A stretch of DNA of 23,023 nt from Pseudomonadota bacterium (GCA_021780395.1 JAJXYU010000211.1:1-23023); one strand, 5' to 3'; numbered from the stretch's first letter, positions 1 to 8,120 are shown. Notes: a model not told the origin generated them from the letters alone. Translations and numbers: made by a program.

Positions 1-742
1 GCTTCCCGACCTCGGTCGACCCGGTGAACCCGACGACGTCGATGTCCAAGTGCCGGCCGATCGCCTCGCCGACCGCCGGTCCCCCGGTGACCACGTTGAA
101 CACGCCGGGCGGAATGCCGGCCTCGAGTGCAAGCTCCGCGATGCGCAGCGCGGACAGCGAGGTCTGTTCGTCGGGCTTCAGCACGACGCTGTTCCCGGTC
201 GCGAGCGCCGGCGGGACCTTCCAGCCGAGGAGTCCCGTCGGCCAGTTCCACGGGAGCACCGCCGCGACCACGCCGACGGGTTCGCGGGTGATCGATGCGA
301 ACACGCCGCGGTCGGTCGGCGCGATCTCGTCGTAGAGCTTGTCGATCGCCTCGCCGTACCACTCGAAGCAGTTGATCGCCCACTGCACGCAATAGCCCGC
401 CGCGATCGAGATCGGCATGCCCATCGTGATCGAATCCAGCAGCGCGAGCTCGTCGCGGTGCGACTCGATCAGCTCCGCGAGCTTCTTCAGGTGCTTCTTG
501 CGATCGCGTGGCGCGAGATTCGACCAGACCCCGGATTCGAAGCTGCGCCGCGCCGCGGCGACCGCGCGATCCACGTCCGCGACCGCGCAGTCCGGCAGCT
601 TCGCGACCACGCGACCGGTGCTCGGACTGACGACCTCGTACGTCTTGCCGCTCTGCGCGGACCCGAATTTGCCGTCGATCAGGACCTGGCTCGGCAACTT
701 CAGGGCTTGCGCACGGGCATGCCAATCGATCTGCGCGTTCAT
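1..742 (-). CDS. Aldehyde dehydrogenase, N-terminal part (runs off the left edge)
   Basis: NAD(P)-dependent aldehyde dehydrogenase superfamily enzyme, oxidising an aldehyde to a carboxylate in the cytosol. Only the first 247 residues are in the window. They contain the cofactor-binding half: LPWNWP with the conserved Asn at about residue 166, VVLKP with Lys189, and the Rossmann-type turn GSTEVG at 241-246. The catalytic Glu and Cys would lie beyond base 1 and cannot be checked. The segment FASITREPVGVVAA resembles PuuC-type (gamma-glutamyl-aminobutyraldehyde) dehydrogenases, but the substrate is not proven. The start ATG overlaps the stop of the upstream P450 gene (ATGA), and GGAGG lies about 8 bases before it, so the two genes are probably translationally coupled. 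This suggests the dehydrogenase acts on an aldehyde related to P450 chemistry (inference). Confidence 0.93.
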   Translation of the reverse strand, partial: MNAQIDWHARAQALKLPSQVLIDGKFGSAQSGKTYEVVSPSTGRVVAKLPDCAVADVDRAVAAARRSFESGVWSNLAPRDRKKHLKKLAELIESHRDELALLDSITMGMPISIAAGYCVQWAINCFEWYGEAIDKLYDEIAPTDRGVFASITREPVGVVAAVLPWNWPTGLLGWKVPPALATGNSVVLKPDEQTSLSALRIAELALEAGIPPGVFNVVTGGPAVGEAIGRHLDIDVVGFTGSTEVGK

Positions 743-2043
743 GATGTGATTCCTCCGTTGATCGTGATCGTGACATCGTGGTTCGACGGGACGGCCGCAC
801 CCGGGTTCAACCGGCAGGGCACGTGCACGAACCCGCGGAACCGGACGCGGCCGCCGCGGACCGGCGGCCCGGCGAGCCCATATCGTGGAAAGCGCTGCAG
901 GAAGCGCGAGATCGCGACGCGGGCCTCGAGCCGTCCGAGCGTGAGACCGACGCACTGATGCGGCCCGGAACCGAACGCGAGATGGCGATTCGGCGTGCGC
1001 AGGGGATCGAGCCGGTTCGGGTCCGGGAACTTCTGCGGGTCGCGATTCGCGGCGCCGATGCACAGCCAGATCCGCGTGCCCGCGGGCATCTCGACGCCGC
1101 CGATCTCGGCCGGGCCGGTCGTGATCCGGTTGCCGAGCTGATTCGAGCTCTCGAAGCGCAGGAACTCCTCGACCGCGGTCTCGATCGCCTCCGGCCGCTC
1201 GATCAGCAAGCGCCGTGCTTCCGGCCACTCGCACAGCAGGACCAGCGCGTTGCCGATCAGGTTCGTCGTCGTCTCGTGACCGGCATTCAGCAGGAAGATG
1301 CAGTTGTGCAGCAGATCCTTCATGCCGAGGCGTTCGCCGTCGTTCTCGCCGAGGATCAGCCGGGTCAGCACGTCGGTTTCCGGATCGCCCGGGTGGGCGC
1401 GCCGGTCCGCGACCAATCCCTCCAGATACGCGAGCATTTCGCGCACCGCGGCGTTCCCGAGCGCCGCCGCCGCCTCGCTGAGCGTCGGCTCGAGCGCACC
1501 GAGGATCGCGAGCGACCACCCGCGCAGCGGCCCGCGATCCTCCCGCGGTACGCCGAGCAGGTTGCCGATGATCTCGACCGGGATCGCACCGGCGAAATCG
1601 TCGATCAGGTCGATCGTTTCCCGCTGCGCGATCCGATCGAGCAAGCTGTCGACCAGCCCGATCAGACCCGGTTCCATCACGGCGACGTGCCGCGGCGTCA
1701 GCGCACCGCCGATCAGCCGTCGCAGTTGCGTGTGCACCGGTGGATCACGGAACACGAGGCTCGTGGTGTGATGTTCGTAGAGCGGTGTGTCGCCGAACTT
1801 CGGCAGGAACTCGCGCTTCTTGTCGGAGCTGAAGCGCTTCGTGTCGCGGTAGACGCGGACGAGGTCCTCGTAGCGGGTCAGGAAACAGGAGCCGTCGTCG
1901 AAGCGCTTGACCGGTTCGTGGGTCCGCAGCGCGTCGTAGTAGGGGTAGGGATTCGCGTGGAAGTCCGGCGGCAGATGCAACAGATCGAACTGTGCCGCGA
2001 CCGCGCGCGCGATTTCCGGCGACCAAGCCACACCCGGTTCCAC
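739..2043 (-). CDS. Cytochrome P450 (434 aa)
   Basis: Soluble bacterial class I cytochrome P450, a haem-thiolate monooxygenase needing ferredoxin and a reductase; neither is encoded here. Visible motifs are the I-helix oxygen-activation motif AGHETT (residues 254-259), the K-helix ExxR (Glu293 to Arg296), and the haem loop FGSGPHQCVG with the axial Cys at 364. Length is normal for the family. The open frame continues far upstream, but its first part is Arg/Asp/His-rich shadow sequence of the divergent MFS gene. I chose the GTG at 2043 because GGAGGGCGAG lies directly before it and no ATG occurs in frame until well inside the P450 fold. The stop overlaps the next gene's start by four bases. 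The substrate cannot be told from sequence; CYP families active on fatty acids, terpenoids or aromatics all remain possible. Confidence 0.93.
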   Translation of the reverse strand: MEPGVAWSPEIARAVAAQFDLLHLPPDFHANPYPYYDALRTHEPVKRFDDGSCFLTRYEDLVRVYRDTKRFSSDKKREFLPKFGDTPLYEHHTTSLVFRDPPVHTQLRRLIGGALTPRHVAVMEPGLIGLVDSLLDRIAQRETIDLIDDFAGAIPVEIIGNLLGVPREDRGPLRGWSLAILGALEPTLSEAAAALGNAAVREMLAYLEGLVADRRAHPGDPETDVLTRLILGENDGERLGMKDLLHNCIFLLNAGHETTTNLIGNALVLLCEWPEARRLLIERPEAIETAVEEFLRFESSNQLGNRITTGPAEIGGVEMPAGTRIWLCIGAANRDPQKFPDPNRLDPLRTPNRHLAFGSGPHQCVGLTLGRLEARVAISRFLQRFPRYGLAGPPVRGGRVRFRGFVHVPCRLNPGAAVPSNHDVTITINGGITS

Positions 2044-2220
2044 CTCGCCCTCCGTCCGCCAGCCCGATGGTCGGTCCCGTACCGTACTGACCCCCCGGAC
2101 AATAATCAAGCCGGCGATCCCCGAACCGATTAACGCAGTCTTAAGGCGCCGGAACGCCGCGGCGTCGTGCACTTGTCGTAAGGTACGCGCTCGACGCGCG
2201 CGATCACGTTCCCTCAGCCG
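2044..2220. promoter_or_regulatory. Divergent promoter region between P450 operon and MFS gene
   Basis: These 177 bases separate two genes transcribed away from each other, so promoters in both directions must lie here. I see a perfect 12-base palindrome ACGCCGCGGCGT at 2154-2165 and two GTAC repeats near 2079-2087 (GTACCGTAC). Either could be an operator, but short GC-rich palindromes arise often by chance in DNA of this composition. No confident -35/-10 pair stands out. No local regulator gene is present. Confidence 0.35.
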
Positions 2221-3429
2221 ATGGAATCGCAAATCATGCCCATTCGCGAACTCAATGCGACCTGGCCCCTGCTGCTCGGCATGGGCATCCTGATGCTCGG
2301 ATCCGGCCTGCAGAGTTCGCTCCTCGGGGTGCGCGCGACGATCGAGGGGTTCCCGCCGACCGTCACGGGACTCATCATGTCCTGCTATTACGTCGGGTAC
2401 CTGTTCGGCACGGTCGCGACGCCCCGGATGGTGCGCCGGGTCGGACACATCCGGGCGTTCGCGGCGCTCGCGGCGGTTGCCTCGGGCGTCGCCCTGGTGC
2501 ACGGCGCGTTCGTCGAGCCCGTGACCTGGGCGGTGATGCGCCTGCTGTCGGGCCTGTGCTTCGCCGGCATCTACGTCGTCGCCGAGAGCTGGCTCAACGA
2601 CCGCGCGAGCCGCGAGACCCGCGGCCGGCTGTTTGCGATCTACATGGCGGTGCTGTACGTGGGGCTCGGCGCCGCGCAATTCCTGCTGGTGCCCTGGAGC
2701 CCGGCGACGCCGCTGCCGTTCATGATGGTCTCGTTGCTGATCTCCGCGTCGATGGTTCCGATCGTGCTGTCGGCCCAGCAGGCACCCGAGGTCGCGCTGC
2801 CACGGCGGGTGCGCCTGCGGGACCTGTACCGGGATGCCCCCCTCGGGGTGGCCGGCGTCACCGTCGCCGGGCTGATCTCCTCGATCATCTTCTCGATGGG
2901 TACCGTGTATGCGCGCCTCAGCGGCCTGTCGATCACCCAGGTCGCCGCGTTCATGTCGGTCAGCATTCTCGCGGCGGTGGTGACGCAGTATCCGATCGGG
3001 CGGCTCTCCGACCGGATGGACCGGCGCACGCTGATCGCGATCGTGTGCACGATCGCGACCGGCGTCGCCGCGACGATCGTCGCGTTCCCGCGGATCCCGC
3101 ACCCGGCGCTCCTGGTGCTCGCCGCACTGTTCAGCGGCGCGGCGCTCACGCTGTACTCGCAGTCGATCTCCCACGTGAACGACAAGCTCGATCCGTCGGA
3201 GATGGTCGCCGCGAGCAGCAAGCTGCTGCGGATCAACGGGACCGCGGCCGCGTTCGGACCCCTGGTGATGGGCGGCTTGTTCTCGGCATTCGGCCCGCGC
3301 GCGTATTTCGCGACGCTCGGCACCTTGACCGCGAGCCTGATGCTCTACGACGTGTGGCGCAAGGCCAAGGCCGAGCCGATCTCGCCCGACCACAAGGCGC
3401 GCTTCGTCGAGACCCGGCCGCGGGCCTGA
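2221..3429 (+). CDS. MFS transporter, YcaD-like (402 aa)
   Basis: Major facilitator superfamily membrane protein, probably twelve helices, moving a small molecule across the inner membrane by proton coupling. The hydrophobic pattern is continuous. The family's loop motif occurs in both halves: a degenerate copy near residues 63-80 (GTVATPRMVRRVGH) and a good copy GRLSDRMDRR from about residue 260. The overall sequence recalls the YcaD-like group of proteobacterial MFS proteins whose substrates are unknown. Two in-frame ATGs, at 2221 and 2236, are both possible; neither has a clear ribosome-binding site. The gene is divergent from the P450/dehydrogenase pair, so it might export or import a related compound, but this is inference from position only. 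The AT-rich island begins about 30 bases after its stop. Confidence 0.88.
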   Translation: MESQIMPIRELNATWPLLLGMGILMLGSGLQSSLLGVRATIEGFPPTVTGLIMSCYYVGYLFGTVATPRMVRRVGHIRAFAALAAVASGVALVHGAFVEPVTWAVMRLLSGLCFAGIYVVAESWLNDRASRETRGRLFAIYMAVLYVGLGAAQFLLVPWSPATPLPFMMVSLLISASMVPIVLSAQQAPEVALPRRVRLRDLYRDAPLGVAGVTVAGLISSIIFSMGTVYARLSGLSITQVAAFMSVSILAAVVTQYPIGRLSDRMDRRTLIAIVCTIATGVAATIVAFPRIPHPALLVLAALFSGAALTLYSQSISHVNDKLDPSEMVAASSKLLRINGTAAAFGPLVMGGLFSAFGPRAYFATLGTLTASLMLYDVWRKAKAEPISPDHKARFVETRPRA

Positions 3430-3460
3430 ACGCGGTGCTCGGTGGTGACGGCAGGGGGCT

Positions 3461-3690
3461 TTTAAACCAATATTCTAGAAAACGCTCGTATTTCATTGTT
3501 TATTAAAAATAAATCTTATATTTATCCCGCCATTCCAGGATAATATTTGTCTAAATCTCCCAATTTTTCAAGGCAATAAGGCACCAATCTCGATCGGGTA
3601 GTTAATTGATATTTTTATTGTTATTTATCAAATTATTACGACTTATATCTCTAGCAACATATTTGATTATCTACTCGAACTTATTGACTT
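3461..3690. other. AT-rich intergenic island (about 28% G+C)
   Basis: Bases 3430-3827 hold no gene. Within them, 3461-3690 counts to about 28% G+C in a window that is otherwise around two-thirds G+C, with abrupt edges. All frames are broken by stops. It contains short A/T-rich inverted repeats, the clearest being CGAACTT/AAGTTCG (3676-3682 and 3692-3698, 9-base loop) at the right edge. No transposase, tRNA, att duplication or obvious RNA gene is visible. Possible explanations are a remnant of transferred DNA, a nucleoid-protein (xenogeneic silencer) binding site, or a promoter-rich or small-RNA region. Confidence 0.8.
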
Positions 3691-3827
3691 GAAGTTCGCC
3701 ACGGGGATGGGGAACGACGCCGCCGCGAACCGTTCCGCGTGACGATCCCGATCGAGATTGGCAGGCGCCCTCGGCGGAGCGTAGGCTCCTCCCGGATCCG
3801 CAACGGAATCGCAACCTCGGGACGAGC

Positions 3828-4142
3828 ATGGCCATCAAGCGTACGCACAAGGGACGGGGTACCCCGGCACGAAAGTCGTCGACGTCGGCACCGATACGGC
3901 ACGTCGAGGTCCTTCGGGTCGCCGAACTGATCCCGAATCAGGCCTACACCGGCTGGCTCTGCAAGAATCGCGGCTGCGGCCGCCCGATCGCGCTGACCCC
4001 GGCGTCACTGGCCGGCGCGGGGTCGGGTGCCGACTTCGGCGACCCGTTGAGCGCGATCCGTTGTCCGCATTGCGGGGAAGAGGACCTGTACCGGTTCAGT
4101 GCGCGCACCGAGATCGTGTACGCGCCGCCCGGGTCCTCCTGA
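3828..4142 (+). CDS. Small zinc-ribbon protein of unknown function (104 aa)
   Basis: Not recognised by name. The protein has a basic N-terminus (MAIKRTHKGR and an RK/Ser-rich stretch) followed by two cysteine pairs, CKNRGC (Cys45, Cys50) and CPHC (Cys79, Cys82). This is the layout of a zinc ribbon and suggests one structural Zn ion. Such small proteins often bind nucleic acid or other proteins, but no specific role can be assigned. There is no signal peptide or membrane segment. The start is the ATG at 3828; GGGACGAG before it is only a weak ribosome-binding site. The gene stands alone, just right of the AT-rich island and convergent with the MbfA-like gene. Its base composition matches the host, unlike the island. 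Confidence 0.7.
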   Translation: MAIKRTHKGRGTPARKSSTSAPIRHVEVLRVAELIPNQAYTGWLCKNRGCGRPIALTPASLAGAGSGADFGDPLSAIRCPHCGEEDLYRFSARTEIVYAPPGSS

Positions 4143-4181
4143 AGCACTCAGACGCTGAGCGGAGCCCTCCTCGGCGATCGA

Positions 4182-5303
4182 TCAACCGAGCGACGCACCG
4201 ACCAGTGCGCCGACGCCGTAGGTCACCGCCGCCGCCGCCGCGCCGAGCAGCAGCTGCCGTGCGGCGGAATAGGTGGCGGAACGACCATTGAAGAGCGACG
4301 CCAGCGCGCCCATCAACACGAGCGCGGCGCCGCTCGCGGCGATGCTCGCGACGATGGCGGATCGGCCGCCGAGGAACGTCAGAGGCAGCACGGGCACCAG
4401 CGCCCCGAGCGCGAACAAGCCGAAGGAAACTCCCGCCGCCGACCAGGGATTGCCACCGAGTTCGTCCGGGTCGATGCCGAGCTCTTCGCGCGCGAGGGTG
4501 TCGAGCGCGGCCGGACCGCTCTGCATGATCTGCGCCGCGAGGCGTTGCGCGTCCGCCTTCGGCAGCCCCTTCGCCTGATAGATCAGCGCGAGCTCGTGCT
4601 GCTCCGCCTCGGGCGTCTGTTCGATTTCCTCGCGTTCCTTCGCAAGCTGGGTCTTCGCGAGATCCTGCGCGTTGCTCACCGACAGCCATTCGCCGAGCGC
4701 CATCGAGCATGCGCCAGCGATCAGCCCCGCGAGTCCCGACAAGAGCATCGTACGCGGCGCCGTGCCGGCGCCCGCAACGCCCATCATCAAACAGAAGTTC
4801 GATACCAGGCCGTCGTTCGCCCCGAGAACCGCCGCGCGCAGATTGTTGCCCGACATCCCCCGATGCCAGGGCTCGGCGCGGCCGACTTCGGCGCCGGGCC
4901 GCCATCCGGGTCCCGACGCCGCGGCAATCACCGCCGCGTGTCCTCGTTCCTCGGCCGCGAGCGGCGCCGCGTCCGTCTGGCCGGCATACTTGTTCCGGTC
5001 GGCGTATTCGGCGGCCGCGATCGTCGGCAGCACGAACGCCGGCCCGAACGCTCTCGCCAGGCGACCGAGAATCCGCGTACGCCACCTCGGTCTGAACGCG
5101 GGTGCGACGGCGCCCGCATCCGCGAGCTTGCGCCGCCAGACCTCGGCATGCGCCGATTCGGCCTCGGACAACTGGGCGAACAAATCCTTGCGCAAGGGAT
5201 CGCGCTCCGCGGCCGCGAGCGCGGCGTACAGCGCGGCGCCGTCGAGTTCGTCGCGAAGGTTCTTCGCATACCGCGCGGCGTCGCCGGACGACTCGGTGGC
5301 CAT
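4182..5303 (-). CDS. MbfA-like ferritin-like/VIT1 fusion iron transporter (373 aa)
   Basis: Two-domain membrane protein combining an N-terminal ferritin-like (rubrerythrin/erythrin) domain with a C-terminal CCC1/VIT1 iron-manganese transporter. The N-terminal half has two ExxH iron-ligand motifs, E49-S-A-H52 and E119-R-G-H122, with further acidic and Tyr residues (Tyr100) at helix positions. From residue about 151 the sequence SGNNLRAAVLGANDGLVSN is typical of the first VIT1 helix, followed by further hydrophobic segments to the C-terminus. Characterised MbfA proteins of alphaproteobacteria export iron and protect against iron and peroxide stress; the same role is likely here by family. The gene stands alone on its strand, and no Fur or Irr box was recognised. 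The start ATG has only a weak ribosome-binding site. Confidence 0.88.
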   Translation of the reverse strand: MATESSGDAARYAKNLRDELDGAALYAALAAAERDPLRKDLFAQLSEAESAHAEVWRRKLADAGAVAPAFRPRWRTRILGRLARAFGPAFVLPTIAAAEYADRNKYAGQTDAAPLAAEERGHAAVIAAASGPGWRPGAEVGRAEPWHRGMSGNNLRAAVLGANDGLVSNFCLMMGVAGAGTAPRTMLLSGLAGLIAGACSMALGEWLSVSNAQDLAKTQLAKEREEIEQTPEAEQHELALIYQAKGLPKADAQRLAAQIMQSGPAALDTLAREELGIDPDELGGNPWSAAGVSFGLFALGALVPVLPLTFLGGRSAIVASIAASGAALVLMGALASLFNGRSATYSAARQLLLGAAAAAVTYGVGALVGASLG

Positions 5304-5405
5304 GACGACACCAATACGGGAAGCGCCGCGAATTGTCCAGGACGCGCGAGGCGCGCACCGATCCGCCGCGACGGGTCCGCGAACGGCGCCGGGATGCCCG
5401 CCGGA

Positions 5406-5729
5406 TCAGTCGCGCCGCCAGCGCCCGCCGATCGGCCGCCAGCCCCGTCGGGTGCGCACCCAGTGTCGCGGCACCCAGCGCAAGCCCGGCCTCGGCGACG
5501 CCCAATGGCCGCGAACCCAGACGTAGCCGCGTGGCGCCCAGCGCCAGTAGCCCGCGATCCAGAAGTAACCCGGGTAGGGCGGTGCGCCGACCACCTCGAC
5601 GCGCGGTGCGGGCGGTGCGACCCAGACCGACCCCGCGACCGCGTACCGGGGTGGCGCGGCGACGCATGCGGCCAGCGTGAAGCAGGACCCGAGGGCGAGC
5701 ACGGCGATCGCCGTTCGAACGTTCGACAT
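5406..5729 (-). CDS. Small YXWGXW-type outer-membrane lipoprotein (107 aa)
   Basis: Predicted exported lipoprotein. The N-terminus has a hydrophobic signal segment ending in the lipobox LAAC, so Cys22 would be lipidated and become the mature N-terminus. The mature part is rich in Tyr, Trp, Arg, Gly and Pro, with repeats such as YPGYFWIAGYW, YVWVRGHW and LRWVPRHW. This is the YXWGXW repeat type found in many proteobacterial lipoproteins of unknown function. I start the gene at the ATG at 5729 because GGAGAGG precedes it and the signal peptide follows directly; the longer reading frame upstream would bury the signal. It lies downstream of the receptor kinase on the same strand, but about 240 bases away, so it is probably separately expressed. 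Confidence 0.85.
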   Translation of the reverse strand: MSNVRTAIAVLALGSCFTLAACVAAPPRYAVAGSVWVAPPAPRVEVVGAPPYPGYFWIAGYWRWAPRGYVWVRGHWASPRPGLRWVPRHWVRTRRGWRPIGGRWRRD

Positions 5730-5932
5730 GACCCTCTCCGAGTGACCATCCGGTACCGGCAGACAACGCATCGCCGCGCGCGCGGTTGACCGGCGGACGC
5801 CGGCCGGTTGCGGTTCTCGCGGTCCTCGGCGCACCGGGTGCACTCGACGCGCGTCGATCTGCCCGCGTACCCGCTCGGCTGGCCGAACCCATACCGGATA
5901 GCGACCGGAGAGCCCATCAACCCGCACCGATA

Positions 5933-5951
5933 GAGCCGCCGCCAGCGGCTC
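5933..5951 (-). terminator. GC-rich hairpin after the kinase gene
   Basis: A 7-base-pair perfect hairpin (GAGCCGC / GCGGCTC, 5-base loop) lies 17 bases past the kinase stop. It lacks a T-run in either direction, so it would be at best a weak or Rho-assisted terminator. The rest of 5730-5967 shows no gene and no other clear signal. Confidence 0.3.
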
Positions 5952-5967
5952 GCGCGACCGCAAGGAT

Positions 5968-7878
5968 CTAACGCGACGGCAAGATCGTGACCCGAGTGAT
6001 CGTGCGAGGCCCGACCCGAAGCCCGGGACCGGCCGGCGCGAGGGTCACGTAGAAATTCACTGGCCGCAGCCGCATCGGGTCGAACACGATCGGGATCAGG
6101 AGGTCGACGCGCCGGCGGCCCCGGCTCATCGCGACGTCGTATGGGCCGACGACCGAGTAATCCTTGTCCGGGTGCGCGGTACCGGGTTCGATCTGCCAGC
6201 GGAAGCGAACCGCCGAACGCAGGGTTCCCGCGCGCTCCACCACCACGCGCGCGACCGGATCTCGCGGCGACACGACCACCCGGTTCGTCGCGAACTCGAC
6301 CCGCGCCGGCGCCTCAGCAACCGCGGGCGCCGATCGTCCCGACGGCGCGCTCGGTGCGACGTGAGAGGCGAGTCGAGCGCGAGGGGTCGGGAGCGCGGCC
6401 TCCCGTGGGACCGGGACGGCGGCTGCGGCAACCGGAGGCACCGGTGGCGCGGGCGCGACGAGCGGCGTCGCGCGCGGGCCCGAAGGGACCGTCGCGACGG
6501 AATCCCGCGGGACCGTCGATCGGAACACCCACGCGCCGATCGCCATGAGCAGCAGTGCGCCGATGCCCGTCGCCCGCCGGAGGCGCAATGGCCAGTCGCC
6601 CCGCGGCGCATGGATCAACGCCTCGAGCGAAGGGAGCGGCAGCGACGGCGAGTCCCCGATCAATCGGCGTGTCCATTGCGCGACGTCCGTGGGTCGTCGG
6701 TCGCGCTGCAAGGCAAGCCCATCGCGCAACGCGCGCCATTGGGCGCGCGCCAGCCCGCGCGGTCGGTGCGGACGGATTCCGAGCGCCCGCGCCTGCAGCG
6801 CGGTCCGTTCACCGAACGGGTGCCGACCGGTGATCAGAACGTACGCAAGGCACGCGAACGCGAACAGATCGTCACGAATTTCGGCGACGCGTCCTTCGAG
6901 CAACTCGCAGCTCGCGAATTGCAGGGTCGCGAAGCGAGCCGGCGCCGGCGAGTCGGCGTCGTCGATCCAGGGCTCCGTGGTCATCCGGGCCGATGAGCCG
7001 AAGTCCAGCACGCGCACCGAACCCGCGCCGGTGACGAACACGTTGTGCAGGTTGATGTCCCCGTGAACGATCCCACTGGCATGTGCGTGGGCGAGTGCCG
7101 ACCCGATGTCGCGAACGATCGCGAATGCATGCCGGCGACTCAATGCCGTTCGCCGTCGAGCGGTCATCACGCGATCGATCGTGAGCCCGCTCAGCAACTC
7201 CATCGTGAAGAACGTGAGCTCTGCGTCGCGGTCGATCTCGTGCACGCGCACGATGTTCGGGTGCGTCAACCGCTGAACGTGCCGGAACTCGCGCACGAGC
7301 ACGTTCAGCATCGGCGGGCGCCGGCTCACGGCCGGGTGCAGGATCTTCAACGCAACGTGGGATTCCTCCGAGGCCCCGACCCGGAATTGATCGACGGCCT
7401 CGAACACGGTCCCGAGGCCCCCACGTCCGATTTCGCGCACGATCCGGTATCGGTCGCGCAGGGTGCGACCGATCAATGATTCGCTGCCGGCGACGGGCTC
7501 ACTCGCGCCGATCTCGGCCGTCGTTCCGGGCGGAATCGACGGCCCGATGTCCTGGGGTGGCGACGTCGCGGTTGCCGGCGGTTCCGGCGATTGCTCGGTG
7601 ACGCGGGGCGAACCGAGCAACGCCGCGATCAGTCGCGAATTGACCGCCCGGTAATCGGCCGGCCGGATCTCCCCGCGCCGGAAACGCTGATCGAGCAGGG
7701 AAACGAGCTCCCACGCGCGTTCCGGATCCGACTCGACGAGGCTCTGCAGTTCGCCGTCGAGCGCTTCCTCGGAGCGATCGCCGATGCGGAGCCGATCGAG
7801 AACACCAGCGACCGCCGGTGCGGGCGCGTCCGCCGCGGGCGATGTGATGGAGTCCTCCAGCGGTGCGGTGATTCCCAT
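5968..7878 (-). CDS. Transmembrane Ser/Thr protein kinase with Calx-beta-like C-terminal domain (636 aa)
   Basis: Hanks-type receptor kinase. Order: an N-terminal region (1-140), a kinase domain (about 144-405), one hydrophobic helix (about 437-452, GIGALLLMAIGAWVF), a Pro/Ala-rich linker, and a C-terminal domain (about 525-636) with the Calx-beta pattern GTAHPDKDY. Kinase motifs seen are the glycine loop GRGGLG (151-156), ALK with Lys178, the catalytic loop HGDINLHN (272-279) and DFG (292-294). The catalytic Asp and Mg-binding Asn are present, but the usual HRD Arg is Gly and the loop Lys is Asn, so activity may be atypical. The kinase should be cytosolic and the Calx-beta part periplasmic. 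The start at ATG 7878 is chosen for AGGGTGA seven bases upstream; an ATG at 7956 would add 26 Arg-rich residues and has no such site. Substrate unknown. Confidence 0.88.
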   Translation of the reverse strand: MGITAPLEDSITSPAADAPAPAVAGVLDRLRIGDRSEEALDGELQSLVESDPERAWELVSLLDQRFRRGEIRPADYRAVNSRLIAALLGSPRVTEQSPEPPATATSPPQDIGPSIPPGTTAEIGASEPVAGSESLIGRTLRDRYRIVREIGRGGLGTVFEAVDQFRVGASEESHVALKILHPAVSRRPPMLNVLVREFRHVQRLTHPNIVRVHEIDRDAELTFFTMELLSGLTIDRVMTARRRTALSRRHAFAIVRDIGSALAHAHASGIVHGDINLHNVFVTGAGSVRVLDFGSSARMTTEPWIDDADSPAPARFATLQFASCELLEGRVAEIRDDLFAFACLAYVLITGRHPFGERTALQARALGIRPHRPRGLARAQWRALRDGLALQRDRRPTDVAQWTRRLIGDSPSLPLPSLEALIHAPRGDWPLRLRRATGIGALLLMAIGAWVFRSTVPRDSVATVPSGPRATPLVAPAPPVPPVAAAAVPVPREAALPTPRARLASHVAPSAPSGRSAPAVAEAPARVEFATNRVVVSPRDPVARVVVERAGTLRSAVRFRWQIEPGTAHPDKDYSVVGPYDVAMSRGRRRVDLLIPIVFDPMRLRPVNFYVTLAPAGPGLRVGPRTITRVTILPSR

Positions 7879-8120
7879 GCGGCAGTCACCCTGTCGTCGT
7901 GCGCGAAACTCGCGGAACCCGCGCGCCTCCCCGAAGGGCGGCGACGGACCCTTCATACGCCAGCGTTCGGTGAATGGCAATGTGGCAATGCAGACTCACC
8001 TGTCGGTCGACGGCGACAACCCGTTGCGCAAGTTTTCTGAACTGCGAGCGACGATCCATACTCGAATGGACGACCGCACCGACACGCCCTGCGTGATGGC
8101 ATTCGCGAGGAGAACGTCCA
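7879..8120. promoter_or_regulatory. Divergent promoter region, kinase / diguanylate cyclase
   Basis: These 242 bases lie between two signalling genes reading outward. They contain a perfect tandem direct repeat of TGGCAATG (7975-7982 and 7983-7990), which could be a paired activator or repressor site. No clear -35/-10 pair was identified in either direction. Confidence 0.3.

Noticed and set aside
778..2133. 451-residue plus-strand frame opposite the P450
   Set aside because: Antisense shadow rich in Arg, Asp and Gln; no motif, and the P450 motifs are on the other strand.
739..3393. A single 884-residue reading frame covering the P450 and the antisense of the MFS gene
   Set aside because: Only the last 434 residues have P450 features. 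The upstream part is Arg/His/Asp-rich with no domain and lies opposite a clear transporter gene; a good GTG start with a ribosome-binding site is at 2043.
3461..3690. AT-rich island as an insertion sequence, prophage end or replication origin
   Set aside because: No transposase or integrase fragment, terminal repeats, target duplication, tRNA, DnaA-box cluster or dnaA-type gene can be seen.
4096..5892. Long minus-strand frame of 598 residues over the MbfA and lipoprotein genes
   Set aside because: Composition is almost entirely Arg, Ala and Gly with no domain. It overlaps two well-supported genes in other frames.
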